Positions 1-8,471 of a DNA stretch of 27,362 nucleotides are shown piece by piece. This DNA is from an uncultured Neisseria sp. (GTDB taxonomy: Bacteria; Pseudomonadota; Gammaproteobacteria; Burkholderiales; Neisseriaceae): positions 1-27,362 of the forward strand of contig CAMURX010000003.1 in assembly GCA_947097615.1 (NCBI GenBank). The letters run 5' to 3'. How positions within the stretch are numbered: the stretch's first letter is position 1; each line of letters opens with the position of its first letter. The notes under the pieces were generated by a model. That model was given only the letters and a program-made list of their open reading frames with translations, was not told the origin of the DNA and made no database searches. A program made the position numbers and the translations under genes.

Positions 1-54
1 GTAAAGTTGAGGCCGTCTGTAAAGTTGAGGCCGTCTGTAAAGTTGAGGCCGTCT
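1..54. repeat. Three tandem 18-bp repeats carrying degenerate DUS
   Basis: An 18-bp unit, gtaaagttgaggccgtct, occurs three times head to tail with no differences. At the first two unit joints the DUS core reads GCCGTCTGTA (12-21 and 30-39), one base off the consensus. At the third (48-57) it reads the perfect GCCGTCTGAA and runs into the hairpin that follows. The window edge cuts the array, so there may be more copies to the left. It looks like slippage or duplication of a DUS-containing segment. No function beyond uptake is evident. Confidence 0.85.
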
Positions 55-90
55 GAAAAAACCTGCTTCGCAGGTTTTTTCAGACGGCCT
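46..90. terminator. Bidirectional DUS-paired terminator after pta
   Basis: A perfect 21-bp inverted repeat closes on a TTC loop (67-69). The outer arms are an inverted DUS pair (48-57 and 79-88). The inner arms are six A/T pairs followed by CCTGC/GCAGG. A T-tract follows the GC core on either strand (TTTTTT at 75-80, and the A-run at 56-61 read on the other strand). It lies 22 bp beyond the pta stop and should end pta transcription. Its symmetry lets it also stop a transcript arriving from the left. Confidence 0.85.
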
Positions 91-112
91 TTTTGTCGGA
101 ACGGAAATCCGC

Positions 113-1591
113 TTATGCGGTTTGCGTTGCCTGGATGGCGGTCAGCGCGATGGTGTAGACGATGTCTTCGACCAGCGCGCCGCGCGAGAGGTCGTTTACC
201 GGTTTGCGCAGGCCTTGCAGCATGGGGCCGACGCTCAATACGTTGGCGTTGCGCTGGACGGCTTTGTAGGTGCAGTTGCCGGTGTTCAGGTCGGGGAAGA
301 CGAATACGGTGGCTTTGCCGGCGACGGGGCTGTTCGGCGCTTTGGATTTGGCCACGTCGGCAACGGAGGCGGCGTCGTATTGCAGCGGGCCGTCGATGGC
401 GAGGTTGGGGGCTTTTTCCTTGGCGATGGCAACGGCTTGGGCGACGGCGTCGACGTCGGGGCCGGCGCCGGATGTGCCGGTGGAGTAGGAAATCATCGCC
501 ACGCGCGGCTCGATGCCGAAGGCTTTGGCCGAGTCGGCCGACTGGATAGCGATTTCGGCCAGCTGTTCGGGCGTGGGGTTGGGGTTGACCGCGCAGTCGC
601 CGTATACCAGCACTTGGCCGGGCAGCAGCATGAAGAACACACTGGACACGATGCTGGCGCCGGGGGCGGTTTTGATGAGCTGCAAGGCGGGGCGGATGGT
701 GTTGGCGGTGGTGTGCACGGCGCCGGAGACGAGGCCGTCGACGTCGTTTTGCGCCATCATCATCGTGCCGAGGACGACGGTGTCTTGAAGCTGTTTGCGC
801 GCGTCTTCGGGCGTGAGGCCTTTGGATTTGCGCAGCTCGCACATGGGGGCGACGTATTGTTCGATCAGCGTGTCGGGGTCGATGATTTCCAGCGAGGCGG
901 GCAGGGTCAGGCCGCGCGCTTGGGCGACGGCTTCGACTTCGGCGCGTTTGGCCAGCAGCACGCAGCGGGCGATGCCTTTTTCGTGGCAGATAACGGCGGC
1001 TTCGACAGTGCGCGGCTCTGCGCCTTCGGGCAGGACGATGCGTTTGTCGGCCTTGCGGGCGGCTTCCATCATGTTGAAGCGGAATTGGGCGGGCGACAGG
1101 CGCACGGCTTGCGGCGCGGCCAGTACGGCGGTGTTTTCGGGTTTTTCGATGCTGCCGAGGAAGGCGAGGCCGGCGGCTTCGGCCACGGCGGCGGGCGCGC
1201 CGATCACGCCGCCGAATTCGACGGCGCGTCCGGCGAAGGAGGCTTTGGCCATGTTCAGCCGCTCGGCGGTGGCGTGGCCGCTGCTGACGGCGAAGACGAC
1301 ACGGGCGTTAAAGGCTCCGGCCAAGTCGTTGTTCAGACGGCTTAAAAAAAGGTGGGCGTCGTTGGGGGCGATGCCTTGGATAACAAGGTTTTGCGCGTTT
1401 AGGGCGGCGGCGCGGCCGATCAGGAGGTCGAACCAGTCGTCGGCTTTGCCTGCCGAGGCGAGGCGCACGGCTTCTTCGGCGTTTTCGGTGACGTTGAACA
1501 CGGCGGCGCCGGGCAGTTGCGCGGCAATGTTGGCTGCGGCTTGGGCGGCGTCGGCATGGGGGCAGACGGGAATGACGAGGATATTGGCCAT
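113..1591 (-). CDS. pta: Phosphate acetyltransferase
   Basis: The 492-residue product should interconvert acetyl-CoA and acetyl phosphate in the cytoplasm, the Pta half of the Pta-AckA acetate pathway. The C-terminal PTA_PTB catalytic domain fills about residues 165-490, starting near [20 protein letters not shown] and including [19 protein letters not shown] and [13 protein letters not shown]. The first 160 residues resemble the P-loop (BioD-like) domain of long proteobacterial Pta enzymes, but the usual Walker A is missing: the start reads [13 protein letters not shown]. The protein is shorter than the roughly 700-residue E. coli enzyme. The ATG at 1591 has an AGGAAA ribosome site just upstream. 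One DUS (1332-1341) lies inside the coding region. ackA is not in the window. Confidence 0.95.
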   Translation of the reverse strand: MANILVIPVCPHADAAQAAANIAAQLPGAAVFNVTENAEEAVRLASAGKADDWFDLLIGRAAALNAQNLVIQGIAPNDAHLFLSRLNNDLAGAFNARVVFAVSSGHATAERLNMAKASFAGRAVEFGGVIGAPAAVAEAAGLAFLGSIEKPENTAVLAAPQAVRLSPAQFRFNMMEAARKADKRIVLPEGAEPRTVEAAVICHEKGIARCVLLAKRAEVEAVAQARGLTLPASLEIIDPDTLIEQYVAPMCELRKSKGLTPEDARKQLQDTVVLGTMMMAQNDVDGLVSGAVHTTANTIRPALQLIKTAPGASIVSSVFFMLLPGQVLVYGDCAVNPNPTPEQLAEIAIQSADSAKAFGIEPRVAMISYSTGTSGAGPDVDAVAQAVAIAKEKAPNLAIDGPLQYDAASVADVAKSKAPNSPVAGKATVFVFPDLNTGNCTYKAVQRNANVLSVGPMLQGLRKPVNDLSRGALVEDIVYTIALTAIQATQTA

Positions 1592-1657
1592 TTGTATGTT
1601 TCCTTTCGGTATTTCGGGGAGAAAAACGGCGGACGCGCGGTGCGGCCGTCAATGGAG

Positions 1658-1697
1658 AGGCCGTCTGAAAAGCGTGTTGTCCTTTTTCAGACGGCCT
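1658..1697. terminator. DUS inverted-pair hairpin between osmC and pta
   Basis: A DUS at 1660-1669 and its inverted copy at 1686-1695 form a stem of about 14 bp around a 10-base loop. It starts 6 bp past the osmC stop codon, and the pta start lies 66 bp further on in the same direction. It is well placed to end the rraA-osmC transcript and separate it from pta. Confidence 0.75.
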
Positions 1698-1702
1698 ACG
1701 GT

Positions 1703-2131
1703 TTAAACGGTGTCGGGTGTTTCTTCGATTTCGAAGCTGTGGCTGATGGCGGCGGTTTTGCCCAGCATGATGGAGGCCGAGCAGTATTTTTCCGCCGACA
1801 GTTCCACCGCTTTGGCGATGGCGGCTTCTTTCAGGTTGCGGCCGGATACGGTGAAACGGATGTCGATTTCAGTGAACACGCGCGGGGCTTCGTCGGCGCG
1901 TTTGGCGCTGATTTCGGCGCGGCAGCCGGTGATGTGCTGGCGCTGTTTCTGCGCAATGAGCACTACGTCGGCACTGGCACAGCCGGCCATGCCCAAGAGC
2001 AGCATTTCCATCGGTGTCGGCCCGCGCCGCGCCGCGCCTTCGGCCGCCGAGCCTTCCATCACGACGCTGTGCCCCGCTTCGGTAGAAGCGACAAAGCACA
2101 GGCCGTCGAGCCATTGCGAAGTAATCTGCAT
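1703..2131 (-). CDS. OsmC/Ohr family protein (YhfA-like)
   Basis: The 142-residue protein has the OsmC/Ohr fold signature: a PTPMEMLLLGMAGC helix start with Cys51 followed by ASADVV, and a second helix with Cys117 in the motif YCSASIML. These two cysteines are the reactive pair in peroxide-reducing family members. The spacing and the GCASADV context fit the YhfA-like branch, whose substrate is poorly defined, better than classical Ohr. It is probably cytoplasmic. It lies 19 bp downstream of the RraA-like gene on the same strand and is probably cotranscribed with it. A weak ACGGA site precedes the ATG at 2131. I am sure of the family but not of the substrate. Confidence 0.88.
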   Translation of the reverse strand: MQITSQWLDGLCFVASTEAGHSVVMEGSAAEGAARRGPTPMEMLLLGMAGCASADVVLIAQKQRQHITGCRAEISAKRADEAPRVFTEIDIRFTVSGRNLKEAAIAKAVELSAEKYCSASIMLGKTAAISHSFEIEETPDTV

Positions 2132-2150
2132 GATGTGTCCGTTCTGTTTT

Positions 2151-2639
2151 TTAATCCAAAGTAAAGGGTTCGGCGGCGGTGAGGATGCCGTCGGCGTCGC
2201 TGTACAGATAATGGCCGGGCACGAAATCGACGCCGCCGAAAGTCAGCACGCCATCCGTTTCGCCCGCGCCTTCTTTCGCGCTTTTGCGCGGGTTCGTGCC
2301 CAGCGCCTTGATGCCGAAATCGAGTTCGTTGAGCGCTTCGCTGTCGCGCACGACGCCGTACACCACCGCGCCCGCCCAGCCGTTGGCCGCGCCCGCCGAG
2401 GCGATTAAATCGCCGATCAGCGCGCTGGCAAAAGAGCCGCCGCCGTCGACAACCAGCACTTCGCCGTCGGAATGGGTGTTCAGAATCTGTTTGACCAGGC
2501 CGTTGTCGCGGAAACATTTGACGGTGCGGATGCGGCCGCAGAAGCGTGCGCGGCGGCCGAAGCTGCGGAACTGGATTTCGCAGGAGGGCGTGTCGGGCGC
2601 GATGTCGATCAAGTCGGCGGTGGCAAATTCGTAGTGCAT
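2151..2639 (-). CDS. rraA: RraA family protein (RNase E regulator / HMG aldolase-like)
   Basis: The 162-residue protein is full length for the RraA / 4-hydroxy-4-methyl-2-oxoglutarate aldolase family. Visible motifs are [20 protein letters not shown] (about 61-80) and [10 protein letters not shown] (about 94-103), where the GD and RD residues line the shared metal and ligand pocket. E. coli RraA binds RNase E and inhibits mRNA decay. Other members are aldolases, and sequence alone does not separate the two here. I chose the ATG at 2639 because GGAGAAACCC lies directly upstream; the frame stays open 26 codons further but those have no ribosome site. A minus-strand TATAAT (2734-2729) can serve as promoter. 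It heads a likely two-gene unit with the OsmC-family gene. Confidence 0.88.
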   Translation of the reverse strand: MHYEFATADLIDIAPDTPSCEIQFRSFGRRARFCGRIRTVKCFRDNGLVKQILNTHSDGEVLVVDGGGSFASALIGDLIASAGAANGWAGAVVYGVVRDSEALNELDFGIKALGTNPRKSAKEGAGETDGVLTFGGVDFVPGHYLYSDADGILTAAEPFTLD

Positions 2640-2728
2640 GGGGTTTCTCCTTTTTTTCTCCGTTTGGGGTTTCAGACGGCCTCGGGCAAACATTGCCGCT
2701 GCCCGGATTGTCAACAAACCGGTGGCGC

Positions 2729-2756
2729 ATTATATAGAAAGGGCAGGCCGTCTGAA
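2729..2756 (-). promoter_or_regulatory. Candidate rraA-osmC promoter
   Basis: On the minus strand a perfect TATAAT (2734-2729) has TTCAGA 16 bp upstream (2756-2751; 4 of 6 matches to TTGACA). That -35-like hexamer is part of the DUS at 2747-2756. The -10 is followed by a GC-rich GCGCC. The start codon is 90 bp downstream. Confidence 0.5.
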
Positions 2757-2858
2757 AAGGCGGGCAGAGGCCGTCTGAAAACGGGGCTTTGGCGAAGTTT
2801 AAACGGGTTTTTGGTTTTTCAGACGGCCTCAAACGGTATGCGTCGCGGGCGGTATCTG

Positions 2859-2904
2859 AGGCCGCTGCCGCCTGTGCGGGAATGGCGTTTCTGAAAACGG
2901 AAAA
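2859..2904. repeat. dRS3-like repeat, degenerate copy
   Basis: The segment around CCGCCTGTGCGGGAATG is closely similar over about 45 bp to 23498-23545. The right arm GGGAAT of the Neisseria dRS3 palindrome (ATTCCC-N8-GGGAAT) is intact, but the left arm reads CTGCC, so the palindrome is broken. It lies next to an inverted DUS (2912-2921). Confidence 0.6.
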
Positions 2905-2931
2905 GGGCATTTTCAGACGGCCTTTCCCGTT

Positions 2932-4224
2932 TTATGCTTTTAGAGACTCGAACACGGCGAAGTAGTCGGGGAAAGTTTTGCGCACGCAGGCGGGGTCGTT
3001 GATGGTGACGGGCACGCCGAGTAGGGAAACAAGGGAAAAACACATGGCCATGCGGTGGTCGTCGTAGGTGTCGATGACGGCGTTTGGTGTGGGGGCGGCG
3101 GGCGGGGTGATGCGGATAAAGTCCGCGCCTTCTTCCACGGTTGCGCCGACTTTGCGCAGCTCGGCGGCCATGGCAGCGATGCGGTCGGTTTCTTTGACGC
3201 GCCACGAGGCGATGTTGCGGATGGCGCACGGGCCGTCGGCGGCGATGGCGACGATGGCGAGGGTCATGGCGGCGTCGGGGATGTGGTTGGCGTCCAAATC
3301 GAAGGCGCGCACGCTTTGGCCGGGGGCGCGGGACACTTCGATAAAGTCGTCGCCCCAAGTGACGATCGCGCCGGTTTTTTCCAGTTCGGCGGCGAAGGCG
3401 GCGTCGCCCTGGACGGCGTTTTTGCCCAAACCGGTGACGCGCACGGGCGTGCCGCCGAGCAGTCCGGCGGCAAGGAAATAGGAGGCGCTCGATGCGTCGC
3501 CTTCGACGGTGATGCGTTCGGGGGCGCGGTAGCCTGCGGCGGGGACGAGGAAGCTGCGGTAGGCGCGGTTTTCGACGGCGACGCCGAAGCGTTGCATCAG
3601 GTTGAGGGTGATGTCGATGTAGGGTTTGGAAATCAGTTCGCCTTCGACGCGGATTTCGCAGGCTTCGCCGGTGAGCGGCAGTGCCATCAAAAGGGCGGTG
3701 AGAAACTGGCTGGATACGTTGCCTTTAATCGGTACGCTGCGCACGCCGTTGTCGCTGCGGCGGCCGACAGAGAGGGGCGGGTAGCCGTCGTTGCCGAGAT
3801 AGCGGATGTCGGCGCCGATGAGGCGCAGGGCGTCGACGAGGTCGCCGATGGGGCGTTCGTGCATGCGCGGGATGCCGTGCAGGCGGTAGTTGCCGCCGAG
3901 TACGGCGAGGGCGGCGGTCAGCGGGCGGAAGGCGGTTCCGGCGTTGCCGAGGAACAAGTCGGCTTCGGCGGCGGGAAAGCGTCCGCCGCAGCCGTGTACG
4001 CGTACGAGGCCGTCTGAAAGATGTTCGATGCGCACACCCAAGGCGGCGAGAGCGTCGAGCATGCGGTCGGTGTCGTCGGATGCGAGCAGCGAGCGGATGG
4101 TGCAGACGCCGTCGGACAGGGCGGTCAGAAGCAGGGTGCGGTTGCTGATGCTTTTCGAGCCGGGCAGGGCGACGGTGGAGGGTTTCAGACGGCGTGCTTC
4201 GAGGCGGAGGGATTCGGTGGTCAT
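2932..4224 (-). CDS. aroA: 3-phosphoshikimate 1-carboxyvinyltransferase (EPSP synthase)
   Basis: The 430-residue enzyme joins phosphoenolpyruvate to shikimate-3-phosphate, the sixth step of the shikimate pathway. Motifs are [11 protein letters not shown] (20-30, with Lys24), [13 protein letters not shown] (about 90-102), [10 protein letters not shown] (121-130) and DDHRMAM (about 388-394). The GNAGTA form, with Gly and Ala at the glyphosate-contact positions, is class I. I use the ATG at 4224, where family similarity begins; an in-frame TTG lies 8 codons upstream and neither has a strong ribosome site. The gene is divergent from cmk across 66 bp. Two DUS cores (4009-4018 and 4184-4193) are translated inside it, giving SDGL and RRLK. 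Confidence 0.96.
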   Translation of the reverse strand: MTTESLRLEARRLKPSTVALPGSKSISNRTLLLTALSDGVCTIRSLLASDDTDRMLDALAALGVRIEHLSDGLVRVHGCGGRFPAAEADLFLGNAGTAFRPLTAALAVLGGNYRLHGIPRMHERPIGDLVDALRLIGADIRYLGNDGYPPLSVGRRSDNGVRSVPIKGNVSSQFLTALLMALPLTGEACEIRVEGELISKPYIDITLNLMQRFGVAVENRAYRSFLVPAAGYRAPERITVEGDASSASYFLAAGLLGGTPVRVTGLGKNAVQGDAAFAAELEKTGAIVTWGDDFIEVSRAPGQSVRAFDLDANHIPDAAMTLAIVAIAADGPCAIRNIASWRVKETDRIAAMAAELRKVGATVEEGADFIRITPPAAPTPNAVIDTYDDHRMAMCFSLVSLLGVPVTINDPACVRKTFPDYFAVFESLKA

Positions 4225-4290
4225 GGCAGCGCTGGAATCTGTTAACAAGGCTTGCTATTATGCCGAAAAGCGTTAATTTGAGGAATGAAA

Positions 4291-4950
4291 ATGGCAATAA
4301 AGGTAATCGCCGTCGACGGCCCGAGTGCGTCGGGCAAGGGTACGGTGGCTTCGCGGGTGGCGGCGGCTTTGGGCTGGAGTTATCTCGACTCGGGCGCGCT
4401 GTACCGGTTGGCCGCCCTCTATGCGCGGCGCAAAGGCGTAGAGTGGACGGACGAGGCCGCCGTAGCCGCGCTGGCCGCCGCGCTGCCCGCGCAGTTTGAC
4501 GGACAACGGGTGCTGCTCGACGGCGAGGACGTCGGCAGCGAAATCCGCAGCGAGGAAATCGGCATGGGCGCGTCGGCGGTGGCGCAGCTTCCCGCGGTGC
4601 GCGCCGCCCTGCTGCAACGCCAGCGCGATTTTCAGACGGCCTCCGGGCTGGTGGCCGACGGGCGCGATATGGGGTCGGTGGTGTTTCCCGATGCCGCGTT
4701 GAAGGTGTTTCTCACTGCCTCGGCGCAGGTGCGAGCTGAACGCCGCGCCAAACAGCTCGGCCTGCCGTGCGAAGGCCTGGCTTTCGAGCGCATCCTTGCC
4801 GACATCGAAGCGCGCGACGAAGCCGACCGCTGCCGCGCCGCCGCGCCGCTGGTGCACCTGCCCGACGCGCTGCTGTTGGACACTTCGGACATGGGCATCG
4901 GAGAGGCGGTAAAAAAAGTAGTTGATTGGTATGAGCAAAAACAAATCTAG
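4291..4950 (+). CDS. cmk: Cytidylate kinase
   Basis: The 219-residue enzyme phosphorylates CMP and dCMP with ATP. It has the P-loop GPSASGKGT (10-18), the substrate-site segment LDSGALYR (32-39) and [15 protein letters not shown] (about 121-135), as in bacterial Cmk. The ATG at 4291 is preferred over the ATG two codons upstream (4285), because TGAGGA at 4279-4284 touches the first ATG but sits 6 nt from the second. It is followed by rpsA and ihfB, the usual proteobacterial order. A DUS is translated as FQTAS at about residues 114-118, just before the conserved VADGRD. The stop codon abuts the rpsA promoter. Confidence 0.96.
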   Translation: MAIKVIAVDGPSASGKGTVASRVAAALGWSYLDSGALYRLAALYARRKGVEWTDEAAVAALAAALPAQFDGQRVLLDGEDVGSEIRSEEIGMGASAVAQLPAVRAALLQRQRDFQTASGLVADGRDMGSVVFPDAALKVFLTASAQVRAERRAKQLGLPCEGLAFERILADIEARDEADRCRAAAPLVHLPDALLLDTSDMGIGEAVKKVVDWYEQKQI

Positions 4951-4952
4951 TA

Positions 4953-4958
4953 TATAAT
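4953..4958 (+). promoter_or_regulatory. rpsA promoter -10 box
   Basis: A perfect TATAAT begins 2 bp after the cmk TAG stop and is followed by the GC-rich CCGCGC. No good -35 lies at the usual distance; TTGATT at 4922-4927 inside cmk is too far. The likely start near 4965 gives a leader of about 140 nt. Confidence 0.6.
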
Positions 4959-4970
4959 CCGCGCTTTCGT

Positions 4971-5051
4971 TTTTTAGACGGCCTTTTTGATACGGAAGGC
5001 CGTCTGAAAACATGTGGCAGCGGCAGCCCGGCCGGAAGGGTCTGCCGTTTT
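4971..5051 (+). promoter_or_regulatory. Structured rpsA leader with attenuator-like hairpin
   Basis: Two hairpins follow the rpsA -10 box. The first pairs a degenerate DUS (4973-4982, reading TTTAGACGGC) with a perfect DUS (4999-5008), with one G-U pair. The second pairs CGGCAG-CCC (5021-5029) with GGG-T-CTGCCG (5038-5047), with one bulged T and an 8-base loop, and is followed by TTTT (5048-5051). It may be a weak intrinsic terminator for cmk readthrough or an attenuator. Only an A-rich, weak ribosome site precedes the rpsA ATG. Confidence 0.5.
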
Positions 5052-5102
5052 ACAACACCGAACCCCGCGCCCTCCGGTAGCGCAAAGAAAGATTTAGCAA
5101 AT

Positions 5103-6782
5103 ATGGAAAATTTTGCCCAGTTGTTGGAAGAGTACTCCGCCGTTCAGGAAATGAACGCGGGTGAGGTGATTACCGCCGAAGTGGTGGCGATTGAAGACAA
5201 ATTCGTCATCGTCAACGCCGGCCTGAAATCCGAGTCGCTCATCGACATCAACGAATTCAAAAACCCGCAAGGCGAAGTGGAAGTCAAAGTAGGCGACTTC
5301 GTGACCGTAACCATCGAATCCGTTGAAAACGGCTTCGGCGAAACCAAGTTGTCGCGCGAAAAAGCCAAACGCGCCGCCGACTGGATTGCTTTGGAAGAAG
5401 CAATGGAAAACGGCGACATCCTCTCCGGCCTGATCAACGGCAAAGTCAAAGGCGGTCTCACCGTCATGATCAACAGCATCCGCGCCTTCCTGCCCGGTTC
5501 GCTCTTGGACGTGCGTCCGATCAAAGACACTTCCCACTTTGAAGGCAAAGAAATCGAATTCAAAGTCATCAAACTGGATAAAAAACGCAACAACGTCGTG
5601 GTTTCCCGCCGCGCCGTACTCGAAGCCACTCTGGGCGAAGAACGCAAAGCCCTGCTGGAAAACCTGCAAGAGGGCACTGTTGTCAAAGGCATCGTCAAAA
5701 ACATTACCGACTACGGCGCATTCGTCGATCTGGGCGGTATCGACGGTCTGCTGCATATCACCGATCTGGCATGGCGCCGCGTGAAGCACCCGAGCGAAGT
5801 GCTGGAAGTCGGCCAGGAAGTCGAAGCCAAAGTGCTGAAATTCGACCAGGACAAACAGCGCGTTTCCCTCGGCGTCAAACAGCTTGGCGAAGATCCTTGG
5901 AGCGGCCTCGCCCGCCGTTACCCGGCCGGCACCCGCCTGTTCGGCAAAGTGTCCAACCTTACCGACTACGGCGCGTTCGTTGAAATCGAACAGGGCATCG
6001 AAGGTTTGGTACACGTTTCCGAAATGGATTGGACCAACAAAAACGTACATCCGAGCAAAGTCGTACAGCTGGGCGACGAAGTCGAAGTGATGATTCTGGA
6101 AATTGACGAAGACCGCCGCCGCATCAGCCTGGGCATGAAACAGTGCCAGCCCAATCCTTGGGAAGATTTCGCCGCCAACTACAATAAAGGCGACAAAATC
6201 AAAGGCGCCGTCAAATCCATTACCGACTTCGGCGTGTTTGTCGGCCTGCCCGGTAACATCGACGGTTTGGTTCACCTGTCCGATTTGTCTTGGACCGAGT
6301 CCGGCGAAGAAGCTGTCCGTAAGTACAAAAAAGGCGAAGAAGTGGAAGCCGTCGTATTGGGCATCGATGTGGAAAAAGAACGCATTTCCTTGGGCATCAA
6401 ACAGCTCGAAGGCGATCCTTTCGGCAACTACATCAGCGTTAACGACAAAGGCTCGCTGGTTAAAGGTACTGTGAAATCCGTCGAAGCCAAAGGCGCGGTT
6501 GTCGTTTTGGGTGACGAAGTGGAAGGCTACCTGCCTGCCTCCGAATTTGCCGCCGACCGTGTGGAAGATCTGACCACCAAGCTGAAAGAAGGCGATGAAG
6601 TGGAAGCGGTTATCGTGACTGTCGACCGCAAAAACCGCAGCATCAAGCTGTCGGTCAAAGCCAAAGACGCCAAAGAAAGCCGCGACGCCCTCAATTCGGT
6701 CAATGCAGCATCCTCCGCCAATGCCGGTACCACCAGCCTGGGCGATCTGCTGAAAGCCAAATTGTCCGGCGACAACGAATAA
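5103..6782 (+). CDS. rpsA: 30S ribosomal protein S1
   Basis: The 559-residue protein is the usual proteobacterial length and consists of six S1 (OB-fold) RNA-binding domains. The repeated signatures [42 protein letters not shown] and [21 protein letters not shown] mark domains three to five; each repeat ends with RISLG(I/M)KQ-type motifs. S1 unfolds mRNA leaders and brings them to the 30S subunit. The ATG at 5103 has only A-rich sequence and no clear Shine-Dalgarno. E. coli rpsA also lacks a good one and is autoregulated through its leader. Codon use is strongly biased, as in highly expressed genes. No DUS occurs in the gene. ihfB follows after 15 bp. Confidence 0.98.
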   Translation: MENFAQLLEEYSAVQEMNAGEVITAEVVAIEDKFVIVNAGLKSESLIDINEFKNPQGEVEVKVGDFVTVTIESVENGFGETKLSREKAKRAADWIALEEAMENGDILSGLINGKVKGGLTVMINSIRAFLPGSLLDVRPIKDTSHFEGKEIEFKVIKLDKKRNNVVVSRRAVLEATLGEERKALLENLQEGTVVKGIVKNITDYGAFVDLGGIDGLLHITDLAWRRVKHPSEVLEVGQEVEAKVLKFDQDKQRVSLGVKQLGEDPWSGLARRYPAGTRLFGKVSNLTDYGAFVEIEQGIEGLVHVSEMDWTNKNVHPSKVVQLGDEVEVMILEIDEDRRRISLGMKQCQPNPWEDFAANYNKGDKIKGAVKSITDFGVFVGLPGNIDGLVHLSDLSWTESGEEAVRKYKKGEEVEAVVLGIDVEKERISLGIKQLEGDPFGNYISVNDKGSLVKGTVKSVEAKGAVVVLGDEVEGYLPASEFAADRVEDLTTKLKEGDEVEAVIVTVDRKNRSIKLSVKAKDAKESRDALNSVNAASSANAGTTSLGDLLKAKLSGDNE

Positions 6783-6797
6783 TCCGGGACGATCGTT

Positions 6798-7106
6798 ATG
6801 ACCAAATCAGAGCTGATGGTTCGTTTGGCTGAGGTTTTTGCCCAGAAGAACGGTACGCACCTGATGGCGAAAGACGTCGAGTACAGCGTGAAGGTTTTGG
6901 TCGATACCATGACCCGTTCGCTGGCTCGCGGCCAGAGGATCGAAATCCGCGGATTTGGCAGTTTTGATTTGAACCACAGACCCGCCCGCCAGGGGCGTAA
7001 TCCGAAAACCGGAGCGAAAGTGGATGTGCCTGAAAAACACGTCCCCCATTTCAAGCCGGGTAAGGAATTGCGCGAACGTGTCGATCGGTCGATGACTGCC
7101 GAATAA
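6798..7106 (+). CDS. ihfB: Integration host factor subunit beta
   Basis: The 102-residue protein belongs to the HU/IHF family of DNA-bending proteins. The beta-arm has [20 protein letters not shown] (51-70), where the proline of RNP intercalates in the DNA minor groove. N-terminal [14 protein letters not shown] and the partner order rpsA-ihfB identify the beta subunit rather than HU or IHF-alpha. It pairs with IhfA, encoded elsewhere, to organise the nucleoid and assist transcription. It lies 15 bp after rpsA and is probably cotranscribed. It ends before a strong terminator. Confidence 0.96.
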   Translation: MTKSELMVRLAEVFAQKNGTHLMAKDVEYSVKVLVDTMTRSLARGQRIEIRGFGSFDLNHRPARQGRNPKTGAKVDVPEKHVPHFKPGKELRERVDRSMTAE

Positions 7107-7129
7107 ACCGTCCGTCCGGAAAAACAAGG

Positions 7130-7156
7130 GTGCCGCATTGTGCGGCACTCTTTTTT
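7130..7156 (+). terminator. Intrinsic terminator after ihfB
   Basis: The 8-bp stem GTGCCGCA/TGCGGCAC closes on a TTG loop and is followed by TC and six T residues. It lies 23 bp past the ihfB stop codon and ends the rpsA-ihfB transcript. Unlike most terminators in this window it contains no DUS. Confidence 0.9.
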
Positions 7157-7198
7157 CATTCTGCCGCCGTGTGGCCGTTGTCGGAGAGGTTGCACCGC

Positions 7199-7226
7199 TT
7201 AACATCATGCTGAAATACACTATAAT
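7199..7226 (+). promoter_or_regulatory. zapE promoter
   Basis: TTAACA (7199-7204; 5 of 6 matches to TTGACA) and a perfect TATAAT (7221-7226) are separated by 16 bp. The -10 is followed by GCGCG. The predicted start near 7233 gives a leader of about 30 nt that consists largely of the DUS at 7248-7257. Confidence 0.75.
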
Positions 7227-7262
7227 GCGCGTTGACAAAAATAAGATGCCGTCTGAAAAACC

Positions 7263-8435
7263 ATGTCCGAAAAAACTACGTCCCGCTTTATCCCTCCTCC
7301 CTATCAAAACCACAGCCCGCTGACCTGGTATCAGGCGGCTTCGCAGCAGCCCGCGTTTATCCGCGACGCTGCGCAGGCGCGCGCCATCGAACATCTCGAC
7401 CGCTTGTGGACGGAGCTGATGATGTTCAAGCGCAAGCGCAACCGTTTTTTAGGACGCAGCCTGCGTTCGCCGCAACTGCCTAAAGGTCTGTATTTCTACG
7501 GCGGCGTGGGCAGGGGGAAAAGTTTTCTGATGGATGCCTTCTTCGGCTGCCTGCCCTACCGACGTAAACGCCGCGTGCATTTTCATGCTTTTATGGCGGA
7601 AATCCACCAAAGGCTGCGCGCCCTGAAAAGCGAAGCCGATCCGTTGAAAACCGTGGCTGCCGAAATCGCCAAAGAAACGCGGGTGTTGTGCTTTGACGAG
7701 TTCCATGTCAGCGATATTGCCGACGCGATGATTTTGGGCAGGCTGTTGGAAAATCTGTTTAACGAAGGCGTGGTGCTGGTGGCGACTTCCAACTATGCAC
7801 CATCCGAGCTCTACCCACAGGGACAAAACCGCAGCAGCTTTCTGCCGACCATCGCCCTGATTGAAGACAAACTGACCATTTTAAATGTGGATGGTGGTGA
7901 GGATTACCGGCACAGAACTCTGACGGCGGCAGAAGTGTTTTACATTCCCGCTAATACGGAAAACGAAAGCAGGTTGACGCAACTGTTTGCCCAGATAAGC
8001 GAAGGACAGAGCGTGAGGCCGTCTGAAATCGAAATCCATGGTCGCATGCTGCCCTGCAAAGGGCATACCGCCAAAGCGGTTTGGTTTGATTTCCGTGTTT
8101 TGTGCTTCGGACCGCGTTCGCAGGCGGATTATCTTTATCTTTCCGAACGCTATGAGATGATTTTTGTGTCGGGAATCGAAAAGCTGCACGAAACGGAAAG
8201 GGCGGAGGCGCGGCGGCTGACTTGGCTGATAGACGTGATGTACGACTACCGCGTCAAATTCTGCGCCACCTGCGAAGTTCCCGTTGACGAGATTTACGTA
8301 GAAGGCGATTTTGCCAACGAGTTTGTCCGGACGGCCAGCCGTCTCACCGAAATGCAGTCGCAGGAATATCTCAATCTGCCGCATTTGGTGCTCTCTTCGT
8401 CCGAGCAGCCGCAGAGGGCGCTTTCAAAGAGTTAA
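7263..8435 (+). CDS. zapE: Cell division protein ZapE (AFG1-family ATPase)
   Basis: The 390-residue AAA-type ATPase belongs to the AFG1/ZapE family. Visible are Walker A GGVGRGKS (80-87), Walker B VLCFDEFHV (about 141-149) and an ATSN sensor (174-177). E. coli ZapE binds FtsZ and destabilises Z-ring filaments; mitochondrial AFG1 acts in protein quality control. It is cytoplasmic or peripheral to the membrane. The ATG at 7263 follows a DUS of the AT type with no recognisable Shine-Dalgarno, so initiation may depend on a short A-rich leader. An internal DUS (8018-8027) is translated as RPSE. It is flanked by terminators on both sides and so is probably monocistronic. Confidence 0.92.
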   Translation: MSEKTTSRFIPPPYQNHSPLTWYQAASQQPAFIRDAAQARAIEHLDRLWTELMMFKRKRNRFLGRSLRSPQLPKGLYFYGGVGRGKSFLMDAFFGCLPYRRKRRVHFHAFMAEIHQRLRALKSEADPLKTVAAEIAKETRVLCFDEFHVSDIADAMILGRLLENLFNEGVVLVATSNYAPSELYPQGQNRSSFLPTIALIEDKLTILNVDGGEDYRHRTLTAAEVFYIPANTENESRLTQLFAQISEGQSVRPSEIEIHGRMLPCKGHTAKAVWFDFRVLCFGPRSQADYLYLSERYEMIFVSGIEKLHETERAEARRLTWLIDVMYDYRVKFCATCEVPVDEIYVEGDFANEFVRTASRLTEMQSQEYLNLPHLVLSSSEQPQRALSKS

Positions 8436-8460
8436 AAACTAAGCGGAATAAAGAAAAACT

Positions 8461-8469
8461 TGCTACAAT
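8461..8469 (+). promoter_or_regulatory. ndk extended -10 promoter
   Basis: TGCTACAAT is an extended -10 element (TGn plus TACAAT). No -35 hexamer is visible 17 bp upstream, as expected for extended -10 promoters. The predicted start near 8476 lies inside the left arm of the zapE terminator hairpin. Confidence 0.65.
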
Positions 8470-8471
8470 TC

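Larger units (their letters stand above)
2640..2931. repeat. DUS-rich spacer between aroA and rraA
   Basis: This 292-bp stretch holds no gene that I can support. It contains five perfect DUS cores: 2747-2756 and 2770-2779 in forward orientation, and 2671-2680, 2818-2827 and 2912-2921 inverted. It also holds the candidate rraA promoter and a dRS3-like repeat remnant. The inverted DUS at 2818-2827 can pair with either forward copy, and the one at 2912-2921 lies 10 bp past the aroA stop. Confidence 0.8.

Noticed and set aside
1..54. CRISPR array
   Set aside because: The units are contiguous 18-mers without spacers and contain DUS cores; it is a simple tandem repeat.
122..1345. Long open frame on the plus strand opposite pta (407 codons)
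   Set aside because: It is the antisense shadow of a well-supported gene in GC-rich DNA. Its product is Gly/Val/Asp/His-rich with no motif and no ribosome site.
2059..2910. 283-codon minus-strand frame across rraA and its upstream spacer
   Set aside because: It is Arg-rich, out of frame with rraA and partly the translation of DUS and dRS3 repeats (RPSE, AIPAQA).
4285..4290. Upstream ATG of cmk
   Set aside because: The Shine-Dalgarno touches this ATG and is correctly spaced only for the ATG at 4291.
5094..6275. 393-codon minus-strand frame opposite rpsA
   Set aside because: It is a mirror of the S1 repeats, with Phe/Asp/Val-rich low-complexity composition; S1 on the other strand is certain.
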